64,000 bases of DNA from Homarus americanus (taxonomy: Eukaryota > Arthropoda > Malacostraca > Decapoda > Nephropidae): positions 17,142,538 to 17,206,537 of the forward strand of contig NW_024736071.1 in NCBI RefSeq assembly GCF_018991925.1, read 5' to 3'. The stretch's first letter is position 1. Each line of letters starts with the position of its first letter. A program made the translations under genes and the position numbers. A model generated the notes under the pieces. That model was not told the DNA's origin and searched no databases. It was given only the letters and a program-made list of their open reading frames with translations. Positions 11,187-23,645 of this stretch are shown here, piece after piece.

Positions 11187-11225
<39 letters not shown>
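11067..11225. repeat. (GT)n array split by a duplicated spacer
   Basis: Three GT runs (about 11067-11090, 11121-11164, 11189-11224) separated by two copies of gacatagaaagtgag followed by gtatac. The repeated spacer shows that the whole GT-plus-spacer block was duplicated. Confidence 0.93.
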
Positions 11226-11227
<2 letters not shown>

Positions 11228-11354
11228 AGGGAGTGAGGGTCACTGGTGCACTACTTACCAAGGAGAAAGTTCCACACAACACACAATACCCGCTGCCCCC
11301 AGACACCGCCTCCTTCCTCCCTCCTCCCTCCCCTCCCACTTTTTCTGGTCATAC

Positions 11355-11545
11355 TACTCTGGTCATCTTTCCTTCTCGGGCCGCCCTCAAACTGCTCATC
11401 TCTTGCCGCCCCCTCAAACTGCTTAACTCTTGCCGCTCCCTCAAACTGCTCATCTCTTGCCGCCCCCTCAAACTGCTTAACTCTTGCCGCTCCCTCAAAC
11501 TGCTCATCTCTTGCCGCCCCCTCAAACTGCTCCTCTCTTGCCGAA
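11355..11545. repeat. 27-bp minisatellite (ccctcaaactgctcatctct)
   Basis: About seven copies of the 27-bp unit ccctcaaactgctcatctct followed by tgccgcc. Two alternating variants, gctcatctct and gcttaactct, give a 54-bp higher-order period. The unit is nine codons, so both strands stay open (…LKLLISCRP…, …EQFEGAARD…). Lies immediately upstream of the LINE ORF1-like fragment. Confidence 0.95.
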
Positions 11546-11574
11546 ACAACCTCAGGTTTGTCGGAATCCTCGAA

Positions 11575-11905
11575 GATCTCCACGAGAACTGAGAGTCATC
11601 CCAGCAGAAAATTACCTGCTGAATGAGCGTTTTAAACTTACTGAAGAAAAGTTTAACCGTGTTCAAACGCATTGAGAATTCCATCCCCTCCCGCCCCCGC
11701 GAGATCATAACAAAGTTCTCTTCCCTCTCTGACCTCGACAAGTCTTTTACCAGCACAGTAAGCTGAAAGGCACTCCTGTCTTCATCAACGAGGACCTATG
11801 CCCAGGTATGACTAAAGCCCGCCAACAGCAAATGGACAAGTTTAAAGATGCCAGAAAACAGGGGAAACACGTGACGTTCACCCATAAACCCTTTTTGTGA
11901 GGGAC
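11575..11905 (+). pseudogene. Decayed LINE ORF1-like fragment
   Basis: Plus-strand translation in shifting frames gives LLNERFKLTEEKFNRVQT, then FKRIENSIPSRPREIITKFS, then KLKGTPVFINEDLCPGMTKA and RQQQMDKFKDARKQGKHVTF. This layout, an amphipathic helix followed by a basic block with FINEDL, resembles the nucleic-acid-binding ORF1 proteins of invertebrate LINEs, which coat the element RNA. At least two frameshifts and a stop make it a pseudogene. Recognition rests on remembered family features, not on a search. No RT domain follows in a readable frame, though the next kilobase may be its decayed continuation. Confidence 0.5.
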
Positions 11906-12915
11906 TCGGGAAAGTGGATACCCTCCCACTCACCCACCCGCAGTACCAGCCTCCCCAAGCCCCACAAGAACCCCCTCCACACGGAGAGAGTACCAGCCAC
12001 TGCCCGCACTTGGCTATCACCTGTGGAGGCCCCCCCCCCCTCTTCCTGCCGACCCTCGGGTATTACACGTCCACCTTCTGCGGTGGTAAACAACAACCCA
12101 CCTAACCAAGTGACAGGCGCCCCTTCCACCTAAACTGGAAGTCAACCTCACCAGCACCAGTCATATTAATTCTGTTCGCTGTAATACTCGTGAGTACCTT
12201 ACCCCCCTCCCCTCCCCTCCCCTCCCCTCCCCTCCCACACTATTATAACTTTCTTCGACCTTCCCTTTTTTACACCTCAGTGACCCTGAGTTTGCTGTTC
12301 CTTAATCAGTATCAATATTCCTACACTGATAATGCTACTGTCGTTCCCTTAGGTGTACTGGACCATATGTGTTACACGCCATTCTCCCATGGTGTCGACA
12401 CAATACTCCCCCATATTGACCCTGATGCCTTTCTACAAAACTCACTGGGTTCACCAACCCCAATTGTAGCTATTACTTTCCTGACTCCCCTGAGTTTAGT
12501 TCTAGTCTTCTTCTATCTCATTCCTTCTCCTTAATTAGAAAGTATGAGGAAATACCTTTTGCTGCCCTGCTTCTTCCCCATCTCTCTGGTTTGTGCCTGC
12601 CACCCGTCCCATTATTTTGTTTTTACTTTTTACTTTTATCTTCTTCGCCACTGATCGGCTCGTCGGCCGCTTGGGCGGTCGGTCACGTTTCTGTTACGCA
12701 CTGTTGGCAAGTACTGGGCATATATTTACTCCAGAACGTGTTTGAACCTGCCCCAGTGCTGGTCAAGTGTGGTCTTAAATGAGCTCACACTCGGTGTCGT
12801 CACAACACACTCTGGCAGGTTGTTCCAAGAGTTCACAATTCTCACTCTGAAAACGTTTGCCAGCCCTGTCTTCCTTCCGTATCAGATCAGTTCCGTCACC
12901 CCGTCCCATAACAGA
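11906..12915. other. Possible degenerate continuation of the LINE, unresolved
   Basis: About 1 kb with patches of coding-like composition (for example plus-strand phrases near 12300-12530) but frequent stops and no alignable motif. A ccctccc run sits at 12200-12235. It may be the eroded body of the element whose ORF1 fragment precedes it, or unrelated unique DNA. Confidence 0.3.
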
Positions 12916-12985
12916 CCCCGACCACGGGTCCAGAACAGAGCCCAACCACGGGTCCAGAACAGACCCCAACCATGGGTCCACACTG
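12916..12985. repeat. 22-bp repeat (cagaccccgaccacgggtcc), three copies
   Basis: Three adjacent copies of cagaacagaccccaaccacg then ggtc with small changes. Short array embedded in otherwise unique sequence. Confidence 0.88.
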
Positions 12986-13149
12986 TGCCCCGTACCCTGC
13001 TCTAGAGAGCTTCCATGCCCCAGGGGGTGTCCGGAGCACCTTGCCAGAATTTTTCACCCCAAAAAGTAGAGAGATTTTGTTCAGGTTTTGTTCAGCTTCC
13101 ATAAATGATCAACGCCACTGCTGACGAAGGGTGAGCGTCCGTTTGAGCA

Positions 13150-13151
<2 letters not shown>

Positions 13152-13200
<49 letters not shown>
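13152..13200. repeat. (GT)n microsatellite
   Basis: Pure GT run of about 49 bases. Confidence 0.97.
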
Positions 13201-13204
<4 letters not shown>

Positions 13205-13326
13205 TTGTGTATATGATAATAACTAATTTATTCCTTTTGGAGAAAATCTAATAAACATCAAGGTAATTTACTCCACGTAATTAGCGTGTCCAGTGATAGG
13301 GTGTGTGAGGAGGGATTTTTTATTAT

Positions 13327-13330
<4 letters not shown>

Positions 13331-13382
<52 letters not shown>
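13331..13382. repeat. (AT)n microsatellite
   Basis: Pure AT run of about 52 bases following a short TTA run. Self-complementary, so it can extrude a cruciform. Confidence 0.97.
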
Positions 13383-13385
<3 letters not shown>

Positions 13386-13560
13386 AGTAAATCACTGTAG
13401 GTGCGCGTGATCCAGGTATATGCTGATAACCACAGGAAAAGAAAACACGAAGTTCCCAAGCGCTTTCATGTAATTCACATCTTCAGGGGGTAGTACAGAC
13501 TAAGGAGAAGTACAGAACAAGTTATATATATATATATATATATATACAGAGGAGGGTGTG
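13383..13560. repeat. Possible dispersed element fragment with (TA)n
   Basis: Contains aacacgaagttcccaagcgc, ttcatgtaattcacatcttc and a TA run at 13523-13546. The phrasing resembles a fragment common in decapod genomes (seen from memory only), possibly the edge of a retroelement. No second copy was found in this window, so the call is tentative. Confidence 0.3.
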
Positions 13561-14165
13561 TGTAGAGAAAGGAAGGGTGAAAGAAGATTAGAGGTGGGGG
13601 AAGGAAGTTATAGTTCGGAAATTGAAGAAATTTAGGAGGAGGGTAGAGAGGGCGGGCTGACCGTCTTGCTGTGGTTTAAGTAAGCTAATACAGTTGTGTG
13701 TTAGGGTTGTGTCATGGGTTAGTTAGTGTTTGTCGACACAGGCACTAGACAGTCTACCCTGTCCCATATATAGGTGTTTTGAGGGCCTTATTTCATATTC
13801 CACCGACCCTGCTGGCGGATGCTGGTCTAGGGAGGTTGTTTATTGCCTGGCCGTGTAGATCGGGGATGGTAATGGGCCTTTTGAGATTTGGTAGCTCTTT
13901 GGGAATCATGTATGGTTGTTGTCGTTGTCTGGTGGGAGTCTTTGAAGGAGTTCTTGCTCTGATCGTTCTATCTTTTGCCAGACTCTGCTGGCCAGGGTGG
14001 GGGAAGTGTAAAGACGGGAGGGAGGTATATCGTTGAGGAGGGTTGAAGGAGGGAGGAACGAAGGAGAGGGGTGTGGGTTAGGGGCGAGGGGGCGCTAGAC
14101 GTGGCCACATACCCAACATACTGTGTATCTCCGGTTTAGCCTAAGGTGTAACGTATACTGTACTG
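13561..14165. other. Non-repetitive stretch, no gene recognised
   Basis: Mixed to G-rich sequence. A plus-strand open frame of 85 codons (13779-14036) has no recognisable domain and no supporting start context, so I do not call a gene. Confidence 0.45.
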
Positions 14166-14169
14166 GACC

Positions 14170-14460
14170 AACTCTAAACACTCAAACCTTTGACACAAAC
14201 ACTTACACCTACACAAACACACACTCGTACTTGCACACCACACATACACTTAACACAAACACTTACACAAACACACACTTAACACAAACACTCACACTTA
14301 CACAAACACACATATACACAAACTCACCTATACAATACACACACACTTGCACCTACATCAACACACACTTAACATACAAAACACTCACACCTACAAAACA
14401 CACACACACACACACTTAACACAAACACTTAGCACAAACAACTGACACAAACATTACCTA
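14170..14460. repeat. Imperfect AC-rich minisatellite (acacaaacacttacac)
   Basis: Variable units built from cacaaacact, tacacaaacacaca and cacacttaac. Open frame reads Thr/Asn/His-rich. No domain. Confidence 0.9.
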
Positions 14461-14630
14461 AACAAGAGAATGTGTTTTGTCTCTCGAATTAAAATGTAAG
14501 AAATCTGTTAACGATAAAATACAATAATATTGATAAGATATTAAAATTTTCTAAAAGAAGTTTACGGTTATAAGGTAATGTATTATATTTGTAGATATTA
14601 AACTGAAGAGTAAAGTGATTATTATTATTA

Positions 14631-14712
14631 TATACATACATACATACATACAAGCAAGCATACATACATACATACATACATACATACATACATACATACA
14701 TACATACATACA
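14631..14712. repeat. (CATA)n microsatellite
   Basis: tacatacata tetranucleotide run of about 80 bases, interrupted once by caagcaagcatac. Confidence 0.97.
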
Positions 14713-14925
14713 TTGTTTATATTACGGCCATTACAACATGATTGAGGGAGTTATTATCAAGGGAATGATAATCTTCTGTAATTGATATATTTATCCCCTG
14801 CCTTGGTATGCAGTTAACCCCCCACCTCATTGTTACTGGTAATTAAAACACTTCCTGTAATTTGCTTTTGGGGGGCGTGATTGTGTAATTATCGGAGACA
14901 CCTGTTAATTCACCTGTACATCCAC

Positions 14926-15026
14926 CCATCCATCCATCCATCCATCCATCCATCCATCCATCCATCCATCCATCCATCCATCCATCCATCCATCCATCCA
15001 TCCATCCATCCATCCATCCATCCATT
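14926..15026. repeat. (CATC)n microsatellite
   Basis: Pure CATC run of about 100 bases directly upstream of the large satellite. The minus strand would read Met-Asp-Gly-Trp repeats, an artefact. Confidence 0.97.
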
Positions 15027-15039
15027 CTTCCTTCCTAAG

Positions 15040-18000
15040 TGAAAGTGGTGACGGTAATGGTGGAGTGTTACCTGTGTGACGGTAATGGTGGAGTGTTACC
15101 TGTGTGACGGTGGTGGTGGAGTGTTACCTGTGTGACGGTGGTGGTGGGGTGTTACCTGTGTGACGGTGGTGGTGGGTGTTACCTGTGTGACGGTGGTGGT
15201 GGGGTGTTACCTGTGTGACGGTGGTGGTGGGGTGTTAGCTGTGTGACGGTGGTGGTGGGGTGTTACCTGTGTGACGGTGGTGGTGGGGTGTTAGCTGTGT
15301 GACGGTGGTGGAGTGTTAGCTGTGTGACGGTGGTGGTGGGGTGTTAGCTGTGTGACGGTGGTGGTGGAGTGTTACCTGTGTGACGGTGGTGGTGGGGTGT
15401 TACCTCTGTGACGGTGGTGGTGGGGTGTTACCTGTGTGACGGTGGTGGTGGGGTGTTACCTGTGTGACGGTGGTGGTGGGGTGTTAGCTGTGTGACGGTG
15501 GTGGGGAGTGTTAGCTGTGTGACGGGTGAGATGTTAGCTGTGTGTGTGACCTATATGTCTACGTCAGCGCCTCCGTTAGTCGGTAATGGGCGTGGAGGGT
15601 GACCTGTGTGACGGTGGTGGTGGGGTGTTGCTGTGTGACGGTGGTGGAGTGTTAGCTGTGTGACGGGTGAGGTGTTGGCTGTGTGTGGCCTATATGCTGC
15701 GTCAGCGCCTCCGTTAGTCGGTAATGGGCGTGGAGGGTGACCTGTGTGACGGTGGTGGTGGGGTGTTAGCTGTGTGACGGTGGTGGTGGTGTTACCTGTG
15801 TGACGGTGGTGGTGGGGTGTTACCTCTGTGACGGTGGTGGTGGGGTGTTACCTGTGTGACGGTGGTGGTGGGGTGTTACCTGTGTGACGGTGGTGGTGGG
15901 GTGTTAGCTTGTGACGGGTGAGGTGTTGCTGTGTGTGTGACCTATATGTCTACGTCAGCGCCTCGTTAGTCGGTAATGGGCGTGGGGTGACCTGTGTGAC
16001 GGTGGTGGGGGGTGTTAGCTGTGTGACGGGTGAGGTGTTAGCTGTGTGTGACCTATGTCTACGTCAGCGCCTCCGTTAGTCGGTAATGGGCGTGGAGGGT
16101 GACCTGTGTGACGGTGGTGGGGGAGTGTGTACTGTGTGACGGTGGTGGGAGTGTTGCTGTGTGACGGGTGAGGTGTTAGCTGTGTGTGTGACCTATGTCT
16201 ACGTCAGCGCCTCCGTTAGTCGGTAATGGGCGTGGAGGTGACCTGTGTGACGGTGGTGGGGGAGTGTTAGCTGTGTGACGGGTGAGATGTGCTGTGTGTG
16301 TGACCTATATGTCCATCGCCCTCCGTTAGTCGGTAATGGGCGTGGAGGGTGACCTGTGTGACGGTGGTGGAGTGTTAGCTGTGTGACGGGTGAGATGTGG
16401 CTGTGTGTGTGACCTATATGTCTACGTCAGCCCTCCGTTAGTCGGTAATGGGCGTGGAGGGTGACTTGTGTGACGGTGGTGGGGGAGTGTTAGCTGTGTG
16501 ACGGGTGAGGTGTTAGCTGTGGTGTGACCTATATGTCTACGTCAGCGCCTCCGTTAGTCGGTAATGGGCGTGGAGGGTGACCTGTGTGACGGTGGTTGGG
16601 AGTGTTAGCTGTGTGACGGGTGAGATGTTAGCTGTGTGTGACCTATATGTCTACGTCAACGCCTCCGTTAGTCGGTAATGGGCGTGGAGGGTGACCTGTG
16701 TGACGGTGGTGGGGAGTGTTAGCTGTGTGACGGGTGAGGTGTTAGCTGTGTGTGTGACCTATATGTTACGTCACTCCGTTAGTCGGTAATGGGCGTGGAG
16801 GGTGACCTGTGTGACGGTGGTGGGGGTGTTGGCTGTGTGACGGGTGAGATGTTAGCTGTGTGTGTGACCTATATGTCTACGTCAGCGCCTCCGTTAGTCG
16901 GTGGGCGTGGAGGGTGACCTGTGTGACGGTGGTGGGGGTGTTAGCTGTGTGACGGGTGAGGTGTTAGCTGTGTGTGACCTATATGTTCACGCTGCCTCCT
17001 GTCGGAGTAATGGTGGAGGGTGACCTGTGTGACGGTGGTGGGGAGTGTTAGTGTGTGACGGGTGAGATGTTAGCTGTGTGTATCTATATGTCCACGTCAA
17101 CGTCGTTAGTCGGTAATGGGCGGAGGACCTGGACGGTGGTGGGGGAGTGTTAGCTGTGTGACGGGTGAGATGTTAGCTGGTGACCTATATGTTCACGTCA
17201 CGCCCGTTAGTCGGTAATGGGCGTGGAGGTGACCTGTGTGACGGTGGTGGGGAGTAGCAGGTGACGGGTGAGGTGTTAGCTGTGTGGACATATGTACGTC
17301 AACGCCTGTTAGTCGGTAAGGCGGAGGACAGTTGGGGGGAGAGCTGGTGACGGGTGAGATGTGTTAGCTGTGTGTGTGACCTTATGTTCACGTCAGCGCC
17401 CGTTAGTCGGGGGCGGAGGGTGACCTGTGACGGTGGTGGTGGAAGATGGTGACGGGGTGGGGGTGACCTATATGTTTACGTCAACGCCTCCGTTAGTCGG
17501 TAATGGGCGTGGAGGGTGACCTGTGACGGTGGTGGGGATGTTAGCTGTGTGACGGTGAGATGAGCTGGTGACCTATATTCACGTCAGCGCCCGTGTCGGT
17601 AAGGCGGAGGGTGACCTGTGATGGTGGTGGTGGATGTTAGCTGGACGGGTGAGGTAGCGTGTGACCTATATGTCCACGTCAACGCCTCCGTTAGTCGGTA
17701 ATGGGCGTGGAGGTGACCTGTGTGACGGTGGTGGGGAGTAGTTTAGTGACGGGTGAGATGTTAGCTGTGTGTGTGACCTATATGTCCACGTCAGCGCTCG
17801 TTAGTCGGTAATGGGCGTGGAGGTGACCTGTGACGGTGGTGGGGAGTGGCTGTGTGACGTGAGGTGTTAGCTGTGTGTGGACCTATATGTTTACGTCAGC
17901 GCCTGCGGTCGGTAATGGGCGTGGAGGGTGACCTGTGACGGTGGTGGGGAGTGTTAGCTGTGTGACGGTGGTGGGGGTGACTGTGTGACGGTGGTGGTGG

Positions 18001-20136
18001 GGTGTTAGCTGTGTGACGGGTGAGGTGTTAGCTGTGTGACCTATGTCACTACGTCAACGCCTCCGTTAGTCGGTAATGGGCGGAGGGTGACCTGTGACGG
18101 TGGTGGAGTGTTAGCTGTGACGGGTGAGATAGTAGGTGTGGGACCTATATGTCTACGTCAACGCCTCCGTTAGTCGGTAATGGGCGGAGGGTGACCTGTG
18201 GGGTGGTGGGGGAGTGTTAGCTGTGACGGGTGAGATGTTAGCTGTATATGGACCTATATGTGTCAACGCCTCGTTTATAATGGCGTGGAGGGTGACTTGT
18301 GTGACGGTGGGGGGAGGTAGAAGGTGATGGTGGGGAGCAGCTGTGACGGTGGTGGGGAGATGGTTGACGTGATTGACCTATATGTTTACGTCAACGCCTC
18401 CTGTCGGTAATGGGCGGAGGGTGACCCGGACGGTGGTGGGGAGTGTTAGCTGTGTGACGGGTGAGGTGTTAGCTGTGTGTGTGACCTATATTCACGTCAA
18501 CGCCTCCGTTAGTCGGTAATGGGCGTGGAGACCTGTGTGACGGTGGTGGTGGAGTGTTAGCTGGGACGGTGGGAGAGTTGACGGGTGAGGCGAGAGGTGA
18601 CCTATGTTCCGTCAACGCTCGGTAATGCTGGGTGAGGGTGACCTGTGTGACGGTGGTGGTGGAGTGTACTGACGGTGGTGGAGTGTAGGTGACGGGTGAG
18701 GTGTAGGTGTGGGGACCTATGTGTCTACGTCAACGCCTCCGTTAGTCGGTAATGGGCGTGGAGGGTGACCTGTGTGACGGTGGTGAGCGAGATGGACGTG
18801 GGTGATAGGCTGTGTGTGTGACCATATGTCTACGTCAACGCCTCCGGTCGGTAATGGGCGTGAGGGGACCTGTGACGGTGGGGGGGAGTGTGACGGGTGG
18901 GTGTGACCTATATGTACTTTGGTAATGGCGGAGGGGACCTGTGTGACGGTGGTGGGAGGTTAGCTGTGGACGGTGGGAGCAGTGGGGTGTTGGTGTGTGA
19001 CGGGGCTCTATATGTTCACGCAACGCCTCCGTAGTCGGTAATGGGCGTGGAGGGTGACCTGTGGACGGTGGTGGTGGAGTGTTAGCTGTGTGCAGGGGGA
19101 GTAGGTGACGGGTGGTGTTAGCTGTGTGACCATATGTCCACGTCAACGCCTCCGTTAGTCGGTAATGGTCGTGAGGACCTGTGACGGTGGGGAGACAGTG
19201 ACGGGTGAGGGCTGTGTGTGCCTATATGTCTACGTCAACGCCTCCGTTTCGGTAACGTGGAGGGTGACCTGTGTGACGGTGGTGGGGAGTAGGGCTGTGT
19301 GACGGTGAGATGTTGGTGTGTGACCTGTATGTCTGATGTCAGCGCCTGTTAGTGGTAATGTGAGGGTGACCTGTGTGACGGTGGGGAGCTTGTGACGGGT
19401 GAGATGTTGGCTGACCTATATGTTCTATGCCAGCGCCTCCGTTAGTCGGTAATGGGCGTGGAGGTGACCTGTGTGACGGTGGGGGAGGCTTATGGGACGG
19501 GTGATGTGCTAGCTGTGGACCTATATGTTCACGCCTCCGTTAGTCGGTAATGGGCGTGGAGGTGACCTGTGTGACGGTGGAGTGTTAGCTGTGTGACGGG
19601 TGAGATGTTGGCTGTGTGTGTGACCTATATGTCTACGTCAGCGCCTCCGTTAGTCGGTAATGGGCGTGGAGGGTGACCTGGACGGTGGTGGGGAGTTAGC
19701 TGTGTGACGGGTGAGATGTTGGCTGTGGTGACCTATATGTTCGCTGCCAGCCCGTTAGTCGGTAATGGGCGGAGGGTGACCTGTGTGACGGTGGTGGGGA
19801 GTAGGTGTGACGGGTGAGGGTTAGTGTGTGTGTGACCTATATGTCTACGTCCGCGCCCGTTAGTCGGTAATGGGCGTGGAGGGTGACCTGTGTGACGGTG
19901 GTGGGGAGTGTTACCTGTGACGGTGGTGGGGGGAGTAGGGTGACGGGTGAGATGTTAGCTGGTGACCTATATGTCTACGTCAGCGCCTCCGTTAGTCGGT
20001 AATGGGCGTGGAGGGTGACCTGTGTGACGTGGTGGGGGGTGTTAGCTGTGTGACGGGTGAGATGTTAGCTGTGTGGTGACCTATATGTCACATGCAGCGC
20101 CTCCGTTAGTCGTGTAATGGGCGTGGAGGGTGACCT
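15040..20136. repeat. 5.1-kb nested satellite: 28-bp unit within about 117-bp higher-order unit
   Basis: The first 500 bases are a simple array of a 28-bp unit, gtgtgacggtggtggtgggg followed by tgttacct. From about 15540 a higher-order unit takes over: tacgtcagcgcctccgttag, tcggtaatgggcgtggaggg, tgacctgtgtgacggtggtg, a gtgttagctgtgtgacgggt block, and gtgtgtgtgacctatat. The complete unit is about 117 bp and repeats roughly forty times to 20130. Copies at 15.5-16.9 kb and 19.5-20.1 kb are close to consensus, while many between about 17.0 and 19.5 kb carry small deletions. No coding frame survives. The 28-bp unit appears to have been captured together with about 55 bp of other sequence and co-amplified. 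Confidence 0.95.
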
Positions 20137-20225
20137 CGCCCTACTCCTTTTTATTTTTTATTTTTTTCCAAAGGTATTCAGTTCCCATTTCTCCTCAGGG
20201 AACTAAAGTGTCTTCTCTGGTGGCC

Positions 20226-20557
<332 letters not shown>

Positions 20558-20644
20558 AATTTAGTCATTTCATCTTTTATATCGTTTTCCTTCGTGTTTA
20601 CACCGTCCGTCTTGTCATTAGTGTGATGGGTTGGGGAGCAGCCT

Positions 20645-22462
20645 GGAGATGTGTACGTGATCCACACTAGACACTACCTGTGGCCTGTACGGGTACGTGA
20701 TCCACACTAGACACTACACCTGTGGCCTGTGCAGGTACGTGATCCACACCTGTGGCCTGTGCAGGTACGTGATCCACACTTGACACTACACCTGTAGCCT
20801 GTGCGGATACGTGATCACACTAGACACTACACCTGTGGCCTGTACGGGTAGTGATCACACTAGACACTACACCCTGTGGCTGTGCAGGTACGTGATCCAC
20901 ACTAGACACTACACCTGTGGCCTGTACATGTACGTGATCCACACTAGACACTACACCTGTGGTTCACTGGTACGTGATCCACACTAGACACTACACCTGT
21001 GGCCTGTACGGGTACGTGATCACACTGACACTACACCTGTGGCCTGTCAGGTACGTGATCCACACTAGACACACTACACCTGTGGCCTGTGCGGGTACGT
21101 GATCCACACTAGACACTACACCTGTGGCCTGTACAGGTACGTGATCACATGACACTACCTGTGGCCTGTACGGATACGTGATCCACTAGACACTACACCT
21201 GTGGCCTGTACGGGTACGTGATCCACACTAGACACTACACCTGTGGCCTGTACGGGTACGTGATCCACACTAGACACTACACCTGTGGCCTGTACGTGTA
21301 CGTGATCACACTAGACACTACACCTGTGGCCTGTACGTGTACGTGATCCACACTAGACACTACACCTGTGGCCTGTACGTGTACGTGATCCACACTAGAC
21401 ACTACACCTGTGGCCTGTACGTGTACGTGATCCACACTAGACACTACACCTGTGGCCTGTACGTGTACGTGATCCTCAACACTACACCTGTGGCCTGTGC
21501 GTGTACGTGATCACACTAGACACTACACATGTGTGTGGCCTGTGCAGGTACGTGATCCACACTAGACACTACACCTGTGGCCTGTACGGGTACGTGATCC
21601 ACACTAGACACTACACCTGTGGCCTGCACGGGTACGTGATCCACACTAGACACTACACCTGTGGCCTGTGCATGTGCGTGATCCACACTAGACACTACAC
21701 CTGTGGCTGCTTTGGTGCATCCACACCGACATCCACCTGTGGCCTGTACGGGTACGTGATCCACTAGACACTACACACCTGTGGCCTGTACATGTACGTG
21801 ATCCACACTAGACACTACACCTGTGGCCTGTGCAGGTACGTGATCCACAGACACTACCTGTGGCCACTTGCAGTGATCACACCACTGGCTGTACATGTAC
21901 GTGATCCACACTAGACACTACACCTGTGGCCTGTACGGGTAAGTGATCCACACTGAACACTACACCTGTGGCCTGTGCAGGTACGTGATCCACACTAAAC
22001 ACTACACCTGTGGCCTGTGCAGGTACGTGATCCACACTAGACACTCTGTGGCCTGTACAGGTACGTGATCCACACCTGAACACACTACACTGTGGCCTGA
22101 GACACAACACCTGTGGCCTGTACATGTGCGTGATCACACTAGACACTACACCTGTGGCCTGTACGTGTACGTGATCCACACTAGACACTACACCTGTGGC
22201 CTGTGCAGGTACGTGATCCACACTAGACACTACACATGTAGCCTGTGCAGGTACGTGATCCACACTAGACACTACACATGTGTGTGGCCTGTACGGGTAC
22301 GTGATCCACACTAGACACTACACCTGTGGCCTGTACGTGTACCACACTAGACACTACACCTGTGGCCTTTACGGGTACGTGATCCACACTAGACACTACA
22401 CCTGTGGCGTGTACGTGATCCACACTAGACACTACACCTGTGGCCTGTACGGGTACGTGATC
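20645..22462. repeat. 1.8-kb satellite with 42-bp unit
   Basis: Unit: gtacgtgatccacactagac, actacacctgtggcctgtac, gg, giving 42 bp and about 43 copies. Variable positions are mostly at the unit's right end (gtacggg, gtgcagg, gtacgtg, gtacatg). The unit is fourteen codons with no stop in one frame on each strand, so long apparent frames (…YVIHTRHYTCGL…) arise. Each unit holds gtacgtgatc and an E-box-like cacctg. Confidence 0.97.
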
Positions 22463-22582
22463 CGTGTCTGGTCCGTATCTTTGTGTTCTCGAGGCGTGTA
22501 ATCAATGCTTCCAATCAAGTGCACTATTATTCGCGGTCTTTCAAGCATAACAGAGGTATCTTTCGTTCGTTCGATGCGTGTG

Positions 22583-22585
<3 letters not shown>

Positions 22586-22661
<76 letters not shown>
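22586..22661. repeat. (GT)n microsatellite
   Basis: Pure GT run of about 75 bases, 120 bases beyond the end of the 42-bp satellite. Confidence 0.97.
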
Positions 22662-22663
<2 letters not shown>

Positions 22664-22852
22664 TCACGTCATTAGTATGTTTTGTTATGCTAATCGCCTC
22701 ATATATTGGTTTGTTTGTTATGATTCAATAATATTCCAATAGTCACTCCATTTATATACTGTATACTTTAATGTTTATTTAATAATGTTGTGAAGCGCTT
22801 AAAGACTTTATAAATGTTGAGGTGTACTAATAACATCATAACGTTAATTCTT

Positions 22853-23008
22853 CCCTCGTTCACTCCTTTCTCCTTTCCCTCTCTCCCTCCCCCACCCCCA
22901 CCTTCTGTCCTTCTTTCCCTCCCTCCTTTCTGCTTCGCTCTCTTTCTCTTTCCTTTCTGCTTCCCTCTTATCTCCCTCTCTCCCTCCTCCATCCCCTCTC
23001 TTTCTCTT
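22853..23008. repeat. Pyrimidine-rich tract (TTTCCCTCC)
   Basis: Mostly C and T on the plus strand. Simple-sequence composition without a clean unit. Confidence 0.85.
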
Positions 23009-23009
23009 G

Positions 23010-23326
23010 AAGAAAAATTTGAAATAGAAAATTAATAAATATTTGCCAACCATCAGTCCATCAAATAATAAAACTCTCTACTACTCCACACTCATTTCCA
23101 AAGGTTATTTTGTAAGTGAAAATTTTGCCAACAGCAGACAGACAGTCCTCGGTTGACTCCTGATCTCGGCTTAACCTTCCATTAGCCATTACGACAACCG
23201 TGGAAACATTCTCAATTGAACTGTTGATCCCGTGTGAGTTAATGCCGACAATGGTGAAATAACACCACTCAAGCGCAGGTAACGCTGCTAGCTATAGTCT
23301 GCCTCAATGTCGCCTCTCACTTTACA

Positions 23327-23328
<2 letters not shown>
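23010..23328. other. Non-repetitive stretch, no gene seen
   Basis: Mixed-composition sequence. No transposon terminus or conserved frame recognised. Confidence 0.5.

Positions 23329-23363
<35 letters not shown>
23329..23363. repeat. (CT)n microsatellite
   Basis: Pure CT run of about 35 bases. Confidence 0.96.
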
Positions 23364-23366
<3 letters not shown>

Positions 23367-23478
23367 CTCATTTATGTATGATAATTTAATTCGGCTTCAG
23401 AGTACATTACTTAATTCATTATTCTCTCTTCTCGGTGGTGGCAGCAGCAGCAGCAGCAGAAAGCCAGGAACTGTACGT

Positions 23479-23543
<65 letters not shown>
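23479..23543. repeat. (AC)n microsatellite
   Basis: AC run of about 65 bases with one caaaca interruption. Confidence 0.96.
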
Positions 23544-23548
<5 letters not shown>

Positions 23549-23645
23549 ACAAAGTTTCTAAATTTATATATTCATTGTCATCATCTCAGTTATTTTCTTG
23601 ATACGTGTTGCACATCAGAGCAAGAGAGTTAGCCAGACTGGTGGT

